64,000 nucleotides of DNA, from positions 42,053,289 through 42,117,288 of the forward strand of contig JAPTHN010000004.1 of assembly GCA_026936325.1 (NCBI GenBank), written 5' to 3'. A program made the translations under genes and the position numbers. This document shows, piece after piece, positions 10,497 to 21,883 of this stretch. Below the pieces are notes generated by a model. It was not told the DNA's origin and did no database searches. It saw nothing but the letters and a program-made list of their open reading frames with translations. This DNA is from Platynereis dumerilii (lineage: Eukaryota > Annelida > Polychaeta > Phyllodocida > Nereididae). Every line of letters starts with the position of its first letter. The stretch's first letter is position 1.

Positions 10497-11770
10497 CTGC
10501 ACAAAGAAAAGAAATTCAGCATTAAGTATGACTTAATAAATGGTTCATTAAATGAGCATGCTTGTAGGCCAATTTTTCTTGTACAGGGAGGGAGGAATGG
10601 TTTTCGCTTCATCCGAGTATTTAACAATTTTAACACAAGGGCACTTATAATAGATGCTTGTGTTAGATTACAGGCAGTTGTCAGTGTCAAGGAGCATCCA
10701 ATGAACTGTATTGATTGTATTGCATTGTTGAGATTGCCCAGATTGGAAAAACTATTTCCACAAAACTCATGTAGTTTTTTAGCATAGACAGTTTCACAGC
10801 GAGTTATCTCTCCGCAGCAAAACTGTCACAAAATCAAAGAATCGCTACTATCATTAGCCTAAAACATCAAGTTGCACACTAAAACTGACTAAAACTTCAT
10901 ATGTTGGGGGGAAAGAGATACTAAAACTTTGTAGAGATCACGGTTAAAAACATGCATATAAACGCGAGATACATTGAAAACATGAAACATATATAATAGG
11001 AATTTATAGGAGGCCTAAATAATATAGAAAATGTAGGAAAAGTGGGCACCCTGAACCTCCTAACCCTAAGAACAGTCAGTTCCAGGGTTCCGCCTTATTT
11101 TTACAAGGTTTTCAACAAAAAATCGGAATAAACCTTTCTTTGCCAATCTGACGGTATTGCAAGCTGGCTTGCTAGTCAATCTGCACACATTAACTCAGGC
11201 AATCTGTCGTGCAGTTGTTCCTTGGCTATAGAATTTGCTAAATGTCTCAAAAGTTTGACTTTATAAATATATAAAGAATTTTAAGAATACCAAACATAAT
11301 TCTATGAAATTAAACAATATTTAATCAGCAAGATATAAAATGAATCAAACAGTTAAAATTGACATGATTAAGGCAAATTAATCAGACCATCTGTTCTTAC
11401 TAATAACATTTATCCCTTGTCATAAATTATTAAAATCTAGCAATCATGCACGCGAGTGTCAGAATCTTACCACTTAAACCACAACCACTCAATAAATCTA
11501 GGGCTAGCATGACAAGAAGCACTTAATAATAAATTCAACAAATAAGCTGAAAACACCACCATAGCCAAGTCAGTGAAAGAATATATGTACAGTTCACATT
11601 TACAGACATCAAAATGCTATATTACAATACAATTCTGTAAGTTGTCATTTCAAATGTTATAAGTGAGAATGGAGGGAATGTTTCTGTGTCTTTAAACCAC
11701 AAAAACAATAGCTACTTTTGTCTTATCATTGTTGCGTATGAATACTTTCACTTCTGTCTTAAGCCACACA
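10497..11770. other. Spacer between ZF-3 and ZF-4
   Basis: Acceptor TTTCTTTTCTTTGTGCAG (minus) next to 10496. About 80 bp before it resemble the same region of ZF-1 and ZF-2. The stretch 11310-11710 is the 3' flank of ZF-4 and is nearly identical to 8700-9130, the 3' flank of ZF-3. Nothing is recognised in 10860-11250. Confidence 0.5.
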
Positions 11771-11857
11771 ATATATTCTGAATTGTTCACACAGTTTCTC
11801 CTCCGCGGATACGAGTATGAACTTCCAGACTCCCGAGTGCAAGCAAGACCGAATTGT

Positions 11858-13279
11858 TCACACATCTTGTCTTCCGTGTATTTGTGCATGAACTTCCAGA
11901 GTACTAGCAAGGCTGAACTTTTTCCCGCACACTGAACATCCATGTGGCTTCTCCCCACCGTGCATTTCCATTATGTGTATTTTTAGTTTTTCGTTTGTCT
12001 TTCCCCTGAACTTCACTTCACACACAGGACACTTGAATAACTTCTCTCCACTGTGTGTGGCAATGTGATTTTCATAAACACTTTCCTCCGCAAATGTCTT
12101 GCGGCAAATGAAACATTCAAAGGAAGTGTCTGCATCACTTTGCTTTTCGTCATCGTGTATTTCCATGTGTTGAACAAGATTCACTTTTTCTGCAAATTGT
12201 TTATCACACACAGTGCATCTATGTACCATCTCTCCACAGTGTAAACGTGTTTGCATATGCGCCTTGAGAGCTCCTTTACGAGCGAACTTTGAGCCGCATA
12301 AGGAACACTCATATGGCTTATCTCCAGAGCACATTCTCCACTGAGTATTCTCTGCAGGTTTCTTTCTACTGTGTATTTTCATATGAACATCGAGAGCTCC
12401 TTTTCTTGCAAACTTTTTGCTGCATAAGGAACACTCATACGGTTTCTCTCCAGTATGAGTCAATATGTGACGATTGAGAACTCCCTTTTGAGCAAACCTT
12501 CTGCTGCATATTGAACATCCATACGGCTTCTCTCCACTGTGTGTCCTCAAGTGAGCATCAAGACTTCCCTTTACAATGAATCTTTTATCACAAACAGAAC
12601 ACGCATACGGCTTTTCTCCACGATGCATCTTCAAATGAACGTTGAGATTTGACTTTACAGCAAATCTTTTGCTGCATAAGGAACACTCATATGGCTTCTC
12701 TCCAGAGCACATTCTCCACTGAGTATTCTCCAAAGGTTTCTTTCCACTGTGTGTTTTCACATGAACATCAAGAGCTCCTTTTCTTGCAAACTTCTTGCTG
12801 CATAAGGAACAGTCAAATGGCTTCTCTCCAGTATGTGTCAATATGTGATTCTTCAGAACTGTCTGGAAAGCAAACCTTTTGCCACACAAAGAACATCCGA
12901 ACGGCTTCTCCCCAGTATGTGTCCTCAAATGAGCTTTGAGATTTCCTTTTAGAGCAAACTTCTTGTTGCAAACTGAACAATCATACGGCTTATATCCAGT
13001 CTGCTTCTCTTCAATATGTGTCAACCTGTGGCGATCAAGGTTTCCCTTTTGAGAAAACCCTTTCTTGCAAATAGAACACTCATATGGCTTCTTGCCGGTG
13101 TGGGTCCTTACATGACGATCCAAATCGGACATATTTCTACACTTTTGGTTGCAGACGAAACACGCGTAGCGCTGCTCTCCAGTGTGTTTCTCCATATAAC
13201 GAGAGAGATTTGCCGTCTGACTATCCATTTTGCTACTTGAAGAACACTCGTAGGCTTTCTTGTCACTGAGGGTTTTCAT
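11858..13279 (-). CDS. ZF-4: C2H2 poly-zinc-finger protein, 473 aa
   Basis: Fourteen intact fingers follow a ligand-poor first unit (YECSSSSKMD). Two related spacers, KKPLENTQWRMCSGEKPYEC and a KKPAENTQWR variant, interrupt the regular TGEKP linkers near residues 180 and 300. They show that a block of about three fingers was duplicated inside the gene. The full family C-terminus is present, ending RIHGRQDV-type. ATG at 13279 (MKTLSDKKAYEC). The acceptor exon begins at 13505, with a long GTCCGT minisatellite directly behind the acceptor. The C-terminal 150 residues and the 3' flank are close to ZF-3, pointing to a recent tandem duplication with a shift of about 2.6 kb. Confidence 0.9.
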   Translation of the reverse strand: MKTLSDKKAYECSSSSKMDSQTANLSRYMEKHTGEQRYACFVCNQKCRNMSDLDRHVRTHTGKKPYECSICKKGFSQKGNLDRHRLTHIEEKQTGYKPYDCSVCNKKFALKGNLKAHLRTHTGEKPFGCSLCGKRFAFQTVLKNHILTHTGEKPFDCSLCSKKFARKGALDVHVKTHSGKKPLENTQWRMCSGEKPYECSLCSKRFAVKSNLNVHLKMHRGEKPYACSVCDKRFIVKGSLDAHLRTHSGEKPYGCSICSRRFAQKGVLNRHILTHTGEKPYECSLCSKKFARKGALDVHMKIHSRKKPAENTQWRMCSGDKPYECSLCGSKFARKGALKAHMQTRLHCGEMVHRCTVCDKQFAEKVNLVQHMEIHDDEKQSDADTSFECFICRKTFAEESVYENHIATHSGEKLFKCPVCEVKFRGKTNEKLKIHIMEMHGGEKPHGCSVCGKKFSLASTLEVHAQIHGRQDV

Positions 13280-13505
13280 GCATTGATCTGCTGCAATTTT
13301 CCCGTTGAACTATTTACCATAGATGAAACAGTCATGCAGATTGTCAAAACAAGGGTTTTCTTGCTTGGTTCCTTAGCCTCTTTCTTGAGAGGATTGACCA
13401 CTTAGCATACCCTTAACATGCATTTAGACGTATGCTGTCTCCACTGTACTTTTCCAGAAATATTCTGGTCCCTTAATGTTGATTCAGTTTCCAAGTCGAA
13501 CGATC

Positions 13506-14280
13506 CTGCACAAAAGAAAAAAAAATACCGTGCAAGCACGTAAACCCCGCTGGCTCTATGTGAAGCCATTGAGACCATTCGGATCCATGTGTCCGTCCGT
13601 GTGTCCGTGTGTCCGTCCGTCCGTCCATGTGTCCATGTGTCCGTCCGTGTGTCCATGTGTCCGTGCGTCCGTGCGTACATGTGTCCGTCCGTCCGTGTGT
13701 CCGTCCGCCCGTCCGTGTGTCCGTCCGTGTGTCCATGTGTCCGTCCGTGTTTCCATGCATCCAGATGTCAGTGTGTCCGTGTGTCCGTGTGTCCGTGCGT
13801 CCGTGTGTGTAGCTGTCTGTGTGTCCGTTCGTCCATGTGTCCGTTCGTGTGTCCGTGTGTCCGTCCGGCCGGGCATCCGTGCGTCCGTCCGTCCATGTGT
13901 GTAGCTGTCTGTGTGTCCGTTCGTCCATGTGTCCGTTCGTGTGTCCGTGTGTCCGTCCGGCCGGGCATCCGTGCGTCCGTCCGTCCATGTGTCCGTCCGT
14001 CCGTCCGTACGTGTGTCCGTCCGTCCGTCCATACGTGTGTCCGTCCGTCCATACGACCGTCCGTCCGTGTGTCCATACTTCCGTGTGTCCGTCCGTCCGT
14101 CCGTCCATGTGTCCGTGCGTCCATCCGTCCGTCCGTACGTCCGTCCGTGTGTCCGTACGTCCGTCCGTCCGTGTGTCCGTCCGTACATGCTTCTGTCCGT
14201 GTGTCCGTCCGTGTATCCGTACGTCCGCGTGTCCGTACGTCCGCACGGACTTGTCATTCCCATCTGCATGACAAAATAAG
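13506..14280. repeat. GTCCGT minisatellite in the putative ZF-4 intron
   Basis: About 660 bp (13586-14250) of GTCCGT/GTCCAT/GTGTCC variants, purine-poor on the plus strand. A 92-bp higher-order duplication lies inside it (AGCTGTCTGT at 13811 and 13903). It begins about 80 bp upstream of the ZF-4 acceptor (TTTTTTTTCTTTTGTGCAG, AG next to 13505). Long open frames on both strands are by-products of the repeat. Confidence 0.85.
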
Positions 14281-15940
14281 ATAACAGGCAAAATTTTAAG
14301 GAAATATGAGCAACACAAAGTGAGTTATGCTTGACGAAATCCCCAGCACATTGAGGCATTGAGGACTGCAGTACCCCGTAGGCTATTACATAGCCAGCGG
14401 GGTAAAAATGCACCATCAGCTATGTAGGCTACATAGAAAATACAGTGGTTCCATTTCATTCGTTACAATGGATATTGAGGTTTTCCTAAGAGTAAAATAG
14501 CTCAAATCGTGCTCTCTGATTGGTCCATAGACAGGAAGTGTTCGAGAGGTTGTATTAAGCATAAAACACAGGGAAAAAAATCGTTTCCAGGCCATAATGT
14601 CCATAATTACGAGGTGCCCGTATTGCAGAGGTGAGGTTGAAGTGTAGTTGCAAGATGTTCACATGAAAGGTCATGGTTTTGCTTGGTACCCGAATTTTAA
14701 AGTTATTTTTGTACAAGTGAAAATCATGACCATTCACGAGAACTATTATACCAGTTATTTTTGATGCGCTCTGATCAGGTCAAAAAATAATCTTGTGACA
14801 AAGAAGGAGAGATTTTCATGCAATTCTGGTAAACTATAGAATTGTTTTAGTTTCAATTAACCTGGTTAGTCTAAGGGCCAGTAAGATACCTGACCAGCCC
14901 AGCTGACACAATGCCCAAACCAGATAACATTCACTTGGTACACTGTGCATAGTTTTTCCAATCTCGTAAATTGTTGTTACGTTTGAAGCAGTTTGAGTTG
15001 GTCCCTTTACACTTTCCACCATCTCAGCTTATAATATAACCCCACAAAGTTTCAAATCATCAATCATTGAAAAGGCATTGAAACATTTAAGCGGAACACT
15101 GCTCCAATCAGGACCAGGCCATGCAATGTTTGGAAAACCATCAGTTTTTCCTTTTGTGAGGTCAAATTTGCGAAAATCTTGCTAAATATCCAAGCAGTAT
15201 AATTACGGAGTCACTCGTGACCATCCAGACACATCAACCACAGGGTGCTAAGCTAGCTGGATCTTAATAGAGCAAAAGATCAAACTAGCTTAGCAATGAG
15301 GCAAAAGATGATTGAAACAGCCATCGTTGCAACATATGCCCAGGAGAACCAGCAAGGGCTGGATTCGAACCCCCGACCCAGCAATTGGCAGCCAAGCACC
15401 CTACCCCTCCCCAAAAATGCCAATCCAAGTTTGGTTATCTAATTAAAACAATTTTAATGAATTGCATAATTTATATACACATAAGCATAAAGTTTAATAA
15501 AATTGACAGTCATTACTATAGAACATCAAGCAGTACCGCATCCATGGTTATACTAGTCTTATAAAATTACGCTAGAACCTTAAGAACCGACCTCAAAGAT
15601 AAATCAATAGATGAATATACACCTTGTGACACCTTAGACTATTACTAACAAGTGGGCTTTCAATTGAAAAACTGAGCCTCGTATTACCAATTGCAAATAG
15701 AATATCTAGAGTTAATAAATTGACAGGACATCCAAGCCAATTAAGTCAATGACAGGTCACATTGTATGGTCATCACACCAAAAGTTGAGTAACTCGTTAT
15801 TAATTCTTAAAATATCTATCCACAGTTTTCATGAGATGTGCCTTCAACCACGCACTTAGATTTGACTCATTTCTCAGGTGTTAACAAAAATAAATGTCCA
15901 CAGCATAATCTACTTGCAGCATATACATGTACTGAATGTT
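14281..15940. other. Spacer between ZF-4 and ZF-5
   Basis: No gene recognised. There is a SINE copy at 15296-15412. The family 3' flank of ZF-5 lies at about 15430-15800 (AATTTTAATGAATTG, then TTAATAAATTGACAGGACATCC). A weak remnant of the final half-finger repeat (GAATGTTCACACAGC) lies at 15940. Confidence 0.45.
15296..15412 (-). mobile_element. SINE family A, partial
   Basis: Read on minus, it carries the B-box (GGGTTCGAATCC in the complement of GGATTCGAACCCCC) and the middle block CCTGGGCATATGTTGCAACG..GGCTGTTTCAATCATC. It lacks the 3' tail. Confidence 0.7.
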
Positions 15941-15999
15941 CACACAGCACCTCGATCAAGTATGCGAATACAAAGTTAAACTGTGCAAACGAGGTTGAT

Positions 16000-16890
16000 C
16001 TATTTTCCACACACCGAGCGTCCAACATGTACTTTCATGTGTATTTTCAGTTGTTTGTTTGTCTTTCCTCTGAACTTCATTCCACAAACAGGACATGCAA
16101 ATAACTTCTCTCCACAGTGTGTTGGCATGTGACGTTCGTAAAGACTTTTCTCCACAAATGTTTCACCGCAAATGAAGCATTCAAATGACGTCTCCCCATC
16201 CTGCGGTTTTTCGTCACCGTGCATTTCCATGTGTCGAACTCGATTCACCTTTTCTTCAAAACCGTCACTGCGTACACCGCTAGCATGAGGTTTCACACTG
16301 CTGTGTGTCCTTGCGTGGCGATTGAGATCTGCCTTGACAGTGTACCTTTTGCTGCACAACGAACACCCAAACGGCCGCTCTCCACTATGCATCGCAACAT
16401 GACGAGTGAGACTTTTCTTTTCTGCGAACCTTTTACTACATATGGAACACCCAAACGGCTTCTCTTCAGTATGTATCAATACATGACGAGAAAGATTCGC
16501 CTTGTCAGTGAACCTTTTAGTGCAAATGGAACATTCATGCAGCTTTTCTCCAGTGTGAATCCTCGCATGAGTCTTCAGATTTGACGCTCGATTGAACTTT
16601 TTTCGGCAAAAGGAACATTCATATGGCTTCTCTCCAGAATGTGTCCTCACGTGGACAGTGAGATTATCCTTTCGAGCGAACCCTTTGCTGCATAATGAAC
16701 ACTCATATGGCTTGTCTCCAGCATGTTTCCTCATATGACGAGAGAGAATGATCTTTTGAGTGAACTTTTTGCTGCATATGGAACATCCATCTGGTTTCTC
16801 TCCATTATCATCATTATGTGTTCGGATATGAGTCAAGGGACTTCTGCTGCAATACCCTTGCTTGGTTTCATAGTCTCTTTCTTGAGCCAT
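16000..16890 (-). CDS. ZF-5: C2H2 poly-zinc-finger protein, about 296 aa, last finger lost
   Basis: Eight intact fingers from [10 protein letters not shown] to [19 protein letters not shown], plus one unit without zinc ligands (KPHASGVRSDGFEEKVNRVRH). The first ATG in frame is 16890 (MAQERDYETKQG). Upstream frame codons are open but begin with TTG, so 16890 is preferred. The acceptor exon begins at 16994. The C-terminus ends HVGRSVCGK: compared with paralogs, a short deletion removed the linker and first Cys of the last finger, and a TAG follows, so the [17 protein letters not shown] finger is missing. The spacer DEKPQDGETSFEC before FECFIC is the unit that was amplified in ZF-9. Confidence 0.85.
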   Translation of the reverse strand: MAQERDYETKQGYCSRSPLTHIRTHNDDNGEKPDGCSICSKKFTQKIILSRHMRKHAGDKPYECSLCSKGFARKDNLTVHVRTHSGEKPYECSFCRKKFNRASNLKTHARIHTGEKLHECSICTKRFTDKANLSRHVLIHTEEKPFGCSICSKRFAEKKSLTRHVAMHSGERPFGCSLCSKRYTVKADLNRHARTHSSVKPHASGVRSDGFEEKVNRVRHMEMHGDEKPQDGETSFECFICGETFVEKSLYERHMPTHCGEKLFACPVCGMKFRGKTNKQLKIHMKVHVGRSVCGK

Positions 16891-16994
16891 GTAGGATTCA
16901 CAACCTAGCGTCAGCTTGTGCACATGCAATTGAGCCGTCTCCCTTCAGAATTTGACTTTCTAGCACTTGGTGGCGATTCCTGACCATGCAGACT

Positions 16995-18435
16995 CTGCAC
17001 AAAGAAAAGAAAAAATGCAGTATTATAGTTCTATGATCTGGCAAAGCAGAAATCTCATGATCTCAACAGTGAAAGTAATCTGGGGATCCAAATTATAGGT
17101 CAAACTGGCAGGAAAAGCAAGATCACGGAGTCACAGACAACAACGGTTACACATGCAGAAAACCAGAAGATTAGTAATCACTGGCAAATTGGTTTTCATT
17201 CAACATTTTAAGCAGTTTGACACTTGCTGCCATTTCTGCTTCAAGAGGCAAGGCTGGCAAACACATGTTATTGGGCCTCAGAGCCCGGAACTGAGTTAGC
17301 CACTTATAGTCAGCTCAAATGAAGAATAGTTGGTTTCTTTTTCAGCTAACTGTATTTTGTGGGCTGCAACTTGAGCTAACTTAAGTCAGCTGAATTGATG
17401 CCTTTTTTTTCATGAAAGGTTCAAAGATTGTATAAATATATTATGAAATCACCTAAAACTCCTCTGAATATCCAATGGTGTAAAGTGCAATCAGATAAAA
17501 ACCACTAATTGCCATCATGAGACATAAAAGCAGAGACTTTCTTTGACCCTCCTAATTGCAATTATCTCGGTTCAATTCTGCTGCAACTTGGAACCAAATT
17601 GTAATCTGGAGACAAAGGTTTTAAGTGGCTTCAAGCCGAATTTTCAGCCCAGCTGATTTGAAGAAGATTCAGCTGCTGGACTGACCAATGTCAGCTCACT
17701 TCAGCTGGAAGGAAAGACAGCTCGAGGCGGGGCCAAAAGTATGTGGTTCTGGGCTCTAACTGGTTTAAAGGGTGGGTCTAAAATCTAAATAGTTCCCCTA
17801 TTCATGCATATATAGGGGGGTAGTCGGCTGAAGGGCTTCCCCTTTTAAAACAATATAATTTATAATTGCTTATTAAATATCCAGGTCAAGTAGGTCTGTA
17901 AGCGTAACAGATCCATCAATTCAAATCAATTTTAAAATGCCACAAAATTTTGTTATTAAAATCAAGGGATTTTTAATCAACGAAACATCAAATGCAGGAA
18001 AAATTTCACACGGTTTAAAATTTTTTTGTCACATTTACCCATTGCAAGAACACAGTAGAACAACTTCTACAAGAATATCTACAGTCAATAGTTGACAACA
18101 AATGTACAGTCAAGTTAATCTTGTACTGATCGTGCTATATCTAGGTAACGAGGTTGCCTTTTACCAAAATAAAAAACATACTTATTGCAATTACAATCGA
18201 ATAGCATCTAAAGCTATAAGGAGTGCAGAACACTTAATGAATACTGGTGAGTGAATGAAAGAACATGAACGTCAAAGTCACATGGTCCAGGCATCACACT
18301 AAAATTAGTAACACAAGAATATATAGGTGTGCTTTACCAGAAACAGAACATTTAAGTACACTCAACTCTGCGCTTGCATGATAATGTATGGACACATCAA
18401 CTGCATAAACTTAATTAGGCAACATGACTAAAACT
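16995..18435. other. Spacer between ZF-5 and ZF-6
   Basis: Acceptor (TTTTTTCTTTTCTTTGTGCAG on minus) next to 16994. A possible degenerate inverted-end element runs about 17280-17757 (AGAGCCCGGAACTGAGT against AGAGCCCAGAACCACAT), without a clear target duplication. The ZF-6 3' flank begins at about 17950. No ORF of interest. Confidence 0.4.
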
Positions 18436-18560
18436 GGAATGTTCACACAGCTCCTCCACAGTAAATATGAATAAGAACTTCCAAATGTGAACTATACAAG
18501 GCCGAATTGTTCATACAGCTCCTAACCCATGTATACGTGCATGAACTTCCAGAGTGGAAG
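18436..18560. repeat. Partial copies of the last half-finger, ZF-6 3' end
   Basis: The GAATGTTCACACAGCTCCTC / GAATTGTTCATACAGCTCCT start occurs twice before the coding copy, with a period of about 70 bp, as in ZF-3. Confidence 0.55.
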
Positions 18561-19559
18561 CAAGGCTGAACTTTTTCCCGCACACGGAACATCCATGTGG
18601 CTTCTCCCCACCGTGCATTTCCAAGTGTATTTTCAGTTTTTCGTTTGTCTTTCCCCTGAACTTCATTCCACACACAAGACATGCAAACAACTTCTCTCCA
18701 CTGTGTGTTGCAATGTGATTTTCAAAATTACTTTTCTCAGCAAATTTTTCAAGGCAAATGAAACATTCAAATGGCGTTTCTTCATTAGGCTTAGGTCTAT
18801 TTGGCTTTTCCGTAAAAAGGTTTTTTCCTTGTGTCGACATCCACGAGGTTTCTCTCTACTCCGTGCAATTCTCATATGCGTATTCAAAGACTCCTTCTCC
18901 ACAATATTTTTTGAGGAACACGCATTCAGTTTCTCTCCAGCATGTGTCTTTTTATGAAGAGTGAGGTTTCTCTTTGCAGAAAACTTTTTGCTGCAGAGTG
19001 AACATTCATACAACATTTTTCCACGGTGAGATCTCATATGAACATTCAGATTTGTCTTTTGAGTGAACCTCTGGCTGCATAAGGAACACTCATAGGGCTT
19101 CTCTCCAGTATGTAACCTCATATGTCGGCTGAGGCTATCCTTTAACGTGAACCTTTTCGTGCAAACAGAACACTCATACGGCCTCTCCCCAGTATGTGTC
19201 CTTGCATGACGAGTGAGGTTTGTGTGAAGAGCGAACTTTTTGCTGCATAAGGAACACTCAAACGGCTTCTCTCCAGTATGTGTCCTCACATGGCCTGTGA
19301 GATCAATCTTTTGAGTGAACATTTTCCCGCAAATAGAACATCCGTAAGGCTTATCTCCCATGTGTCTTTTTATATGAACAATTAGATTTGACTTTTGAGA
19401 AAACTGTTTGCTGCACATGGAACACCCATACGGCTTGTCTCCTGTGTGCACCCTCAAATGGTTTTCGTGATTTGGCTTGTGAGCAAACTTCTTGTCGCAA
19501 AAGGAACAGCAGTACTGCTCCTTTCCACTGTGTTTTTTCTTGTGTTGATTTGCAGCCAT
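18511..19559 (-). pseudogene. ZF-6: C2H2 poly-zinc-finger gene with a frameshift before the C-terminal fingers
   Basis: From ATG 19559 (MAANQHKKKHSG), seven intact fingers and one decayed unit (NACSSKNIVEKESL) are open for about 230 codons. Alignment by eye with its sister ZF-7 shows 2 extra bases around 18815-18825 (TAAAAAGGTTTTTT against AAAACGGTTTTT). They shift frame and end the protein at 18663 after an unrelated tail. The family C-terminus ([26 protein letters not shown]) stays open in the other frame, 18511-18840. An N-terminal relic (VNPLKKDESQ..CSFFGKK) lies upstream in a third frame. The acceptor exon begins at 19744. The 298-aa product may still be made; otherwise this is a young pseudogene or an assembly error. 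Confidence 0.8.
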
Positions 19560-19744
19560 TTTCTGACCTTTTTCCCAAAAAAGGAACAGCCATGTAAATT
19601 CTTCTTGCGTGCTTGTGACTCGTCCTTCTTCAGGGGATTAACCACTTAACGTCCTTGCTATTCTGTTGAAATGTGCACTGTCAACTTTTTACTTCGTTAG
19701 CAATCCTCTTTCTGATGAGGATTCCAATTCCAACGCATATGACC

Positions 19745-21105
19745 CTGCACAAAGAAAAGAAAGCACAGAATTAAGCACTTGCCTTCGAAATGATACATCC
19801 GATAAACATAAATAATTGGACTGTACAGGGATAGAGAACTTGTTTCGGCCGTCTCTTCATCAAGATATAAATACTGTTCAGTATTCTTAACACAGGGTCA
19901 TATGGTTGACAGAGGAATTCTCCTGTCACTCCAACTTAGGGCGCCAATAGTATTCGGACACGGCTATAAGGTGAAATAGCCTCAAAACATACGACGAGGG
20001 AATCCAAAGGTATGAACCCCATCCAGGACACAGCCAATTGGAAACTAATTACACTCAACCCAGCACAGCTAAGGTTGCCCTCTCCCATATTGATATTAGA
20101 AAACCGATTTCATATGTAAAATCCTCTGGTTCCACATGTCAGTGTTGTGATCTCACAGGTTTAAACCTGAAACTTTCGAAGTACAAGTCTATTGGTTTCA
20201 ATATCAGCATCAACTCTCTTCCAGCTTCAATCAAAGTTCGTTCTTATACCTGAACCTATATAACAGACTTTGACGCTCATGAACTAAAAATGATATGGCA
20301 TATTTTGACCAATAAAACCCCCATTTTTTTATTGCTATTCAACAGTACCTAAGGCGAGAATCCGAAGACAGGCCATACACAAACCTCCTGCAAGTTGCAA
20401 GCTTGTCTTTAGATATTAGACAAGAATAACATCAAACGTATACATTTTATAAGTCAATTTACCATTTTTAAAACTAAATTTAACAGTCATGACTTTTGAA
20501 TTTCAGTCATTTACCTCCAAAATAATATCTAATAATCATACATGGGTAGTCTACAACATATTCAGTCTCACTATCCTATTACCAATAACACCGGTCCCGG
20601 AACAAATAAAAACATCAAGAGCCAATAGTTGACAACCCCTGCACAGCCAAAGAAATAAAACAATACATGTCCTATTGTCCAGTCAACGCACCATTAATGT
20701 ATATTTATGTAATCTATTTATGTAATCTGCATTTATATATATTTTTGAGAATCAAGGTGCCCAGTAATAAACTGCAATGAATAAATCCTGTCTGCTGCCC
20801 AGTTCTGCTGAGCATGGACCAGTGAGGCAGCTGTGAGCTGTCCCACTGGCCTAGAATCCAATTCGACACCCAATTCGACCTGAATTTCGCCAGTCTGTCA
20901 GGCTGAATAATCTGCCTTCAATCAAATCATCTTTCAACATCAATGCTTGACCTAATTTTCTCAGGCTCTCACCAGTCGATAATGCTTCTGAATAATAGTA
21001 GTTTCTCTTCTGATGCTTTAGAAAATACCAGACAAAATGTTATCAAAATAAACCAATTTTTAATTAGAAAGATATCAAATGAATTAAAAAATTTTAAATG
21101 ATTTA
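19745..21105. other. Spacer upstream of ZF-6 (duplicated upstream of ZF-7)
   Basis: Acceptor TTCTTTTCTTTGTGCAG next to 19744. The stretch 19745-20450 matches 23126-23820 upstream of ZF-7 almost base for base, including the GCCGTCTCTTCATCAAGA block and ACATGTCAGTGTTGTGATCTC. The part 20460-20700 matches about 23990-24230. The ZF-7 3' flank begins at about 21030. Small open frames at 20041 and 23428 (plus) are alike because the DNA is duplicated; neither has a convincing start. Confidence 0.55.
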
Positions 21106-21590
21106 CCGTATATACTCGCATATAAGTCGCCCCCGCGTATAAGACGCATCCCTTCTTGAGACCCAAAAACCCCCCTCCCAGCGAAACCCGTGTATAAGTC
21201 GCATTAGAAATCACTGACGTCAAAATACTACAAGGCGGACGAATGAATACATGATTTCCAAGAAATATGATGCTTTTTTGGGTAAATTTACCTTCTTTAT
21301 TAGCTAAATTTGCAAGAAATTGACTCGAATCCACATTGTTTGCGTCTATGCGACGCCATCTTGGCTGTCTTCATCACGTCATCTCTCGCTTGAGATCTCG
21401 CGAAAACGAGAACTTGACGAAGTTGACGGCGCGCGTTCAAAATTGGCGGATGAGAGAGACGAAAATTCAGAATTTCGTCGTTTTGGCCAAATTACTTTGA
21501 TAATTTAGTATATTCTGCGTATAGACGCACCCGGTCTATAGGCCAAAATTCTAGGTATCAAAAGTCTGACTTATACACGAGTATATACGG
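21106..21590. mobile_element. 485-bp non-autonomous DNA transposon, TA target, CCGTATATACTCG ends
   Basis: The left end CCGTATATACTCGCATATAA and the reverse of the right end CCGTATATACTCGTGTATAA form an inverted repeat of about 25 bp, flanked by TA on both sides (21104-21105, 21591-21592). No transposase motif is seen. A TA target suggests the Tc1/mariner/pogo group, but the superfamily is not certain. Confidence 0.85.
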
Positions 21591-21875
21591 TACACAAATA
21601 TTAACCAACCAATCTGTTGTTGCCAACAACAATTTAAATACTACCACATAAAATTATTACAACCTAGAAATTACAGGGGTGCAACAGTGCAAGACTAATC
21701 ATATAAACGATATATTTATATATAACCACTTTGTGCAAATAAGCTGATAACAGCTCAATGGCAAATGAGCTAACAGATCACAATCTACAACCCGAATTTG
21801 GCATAATTGAACATTCATTTGTGTTGTCATTGCTATGCATGAATATTTCTACTGCACTGACTTCACACAACTCGT
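21591..21875. other. 3' flank of ZF-7
   Basis: Short AT-rich segment between the TA-flanked transposon and the ZF-7 3' end, with a decayed form of the family 3' block (CTGATAACAGC for GTTGACAAC). No gene. Confidence 0.4.
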
Positions 21876-21883
21876 CCAATCAT

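Noticed and set aside
13473-14416. Long open frames on both strands across the GTCCGT array (up to 286 codons)
   Set aside because: Simple repeat without stops in several frames at once. Contents are only Arg/Thr/Asp/Gly/His or Cys/Val/Ser/Pro runs, with no start context.
17280-17757. Inverted-end element between ZF-5 and ZF-6
   Set aside because: Ends match over about 15 bases with several mismatches and no target repeat, so it was kept only as a remark in the spacer entry.
20041-20253. Paired small plus-strand frames at 20041 and 23428 as a conserved gene
   Set aside because: They are alike because the whole upstream region of ZF-6/ZF-7 is duplicated. Frames lack an ATG start and their ends differ.
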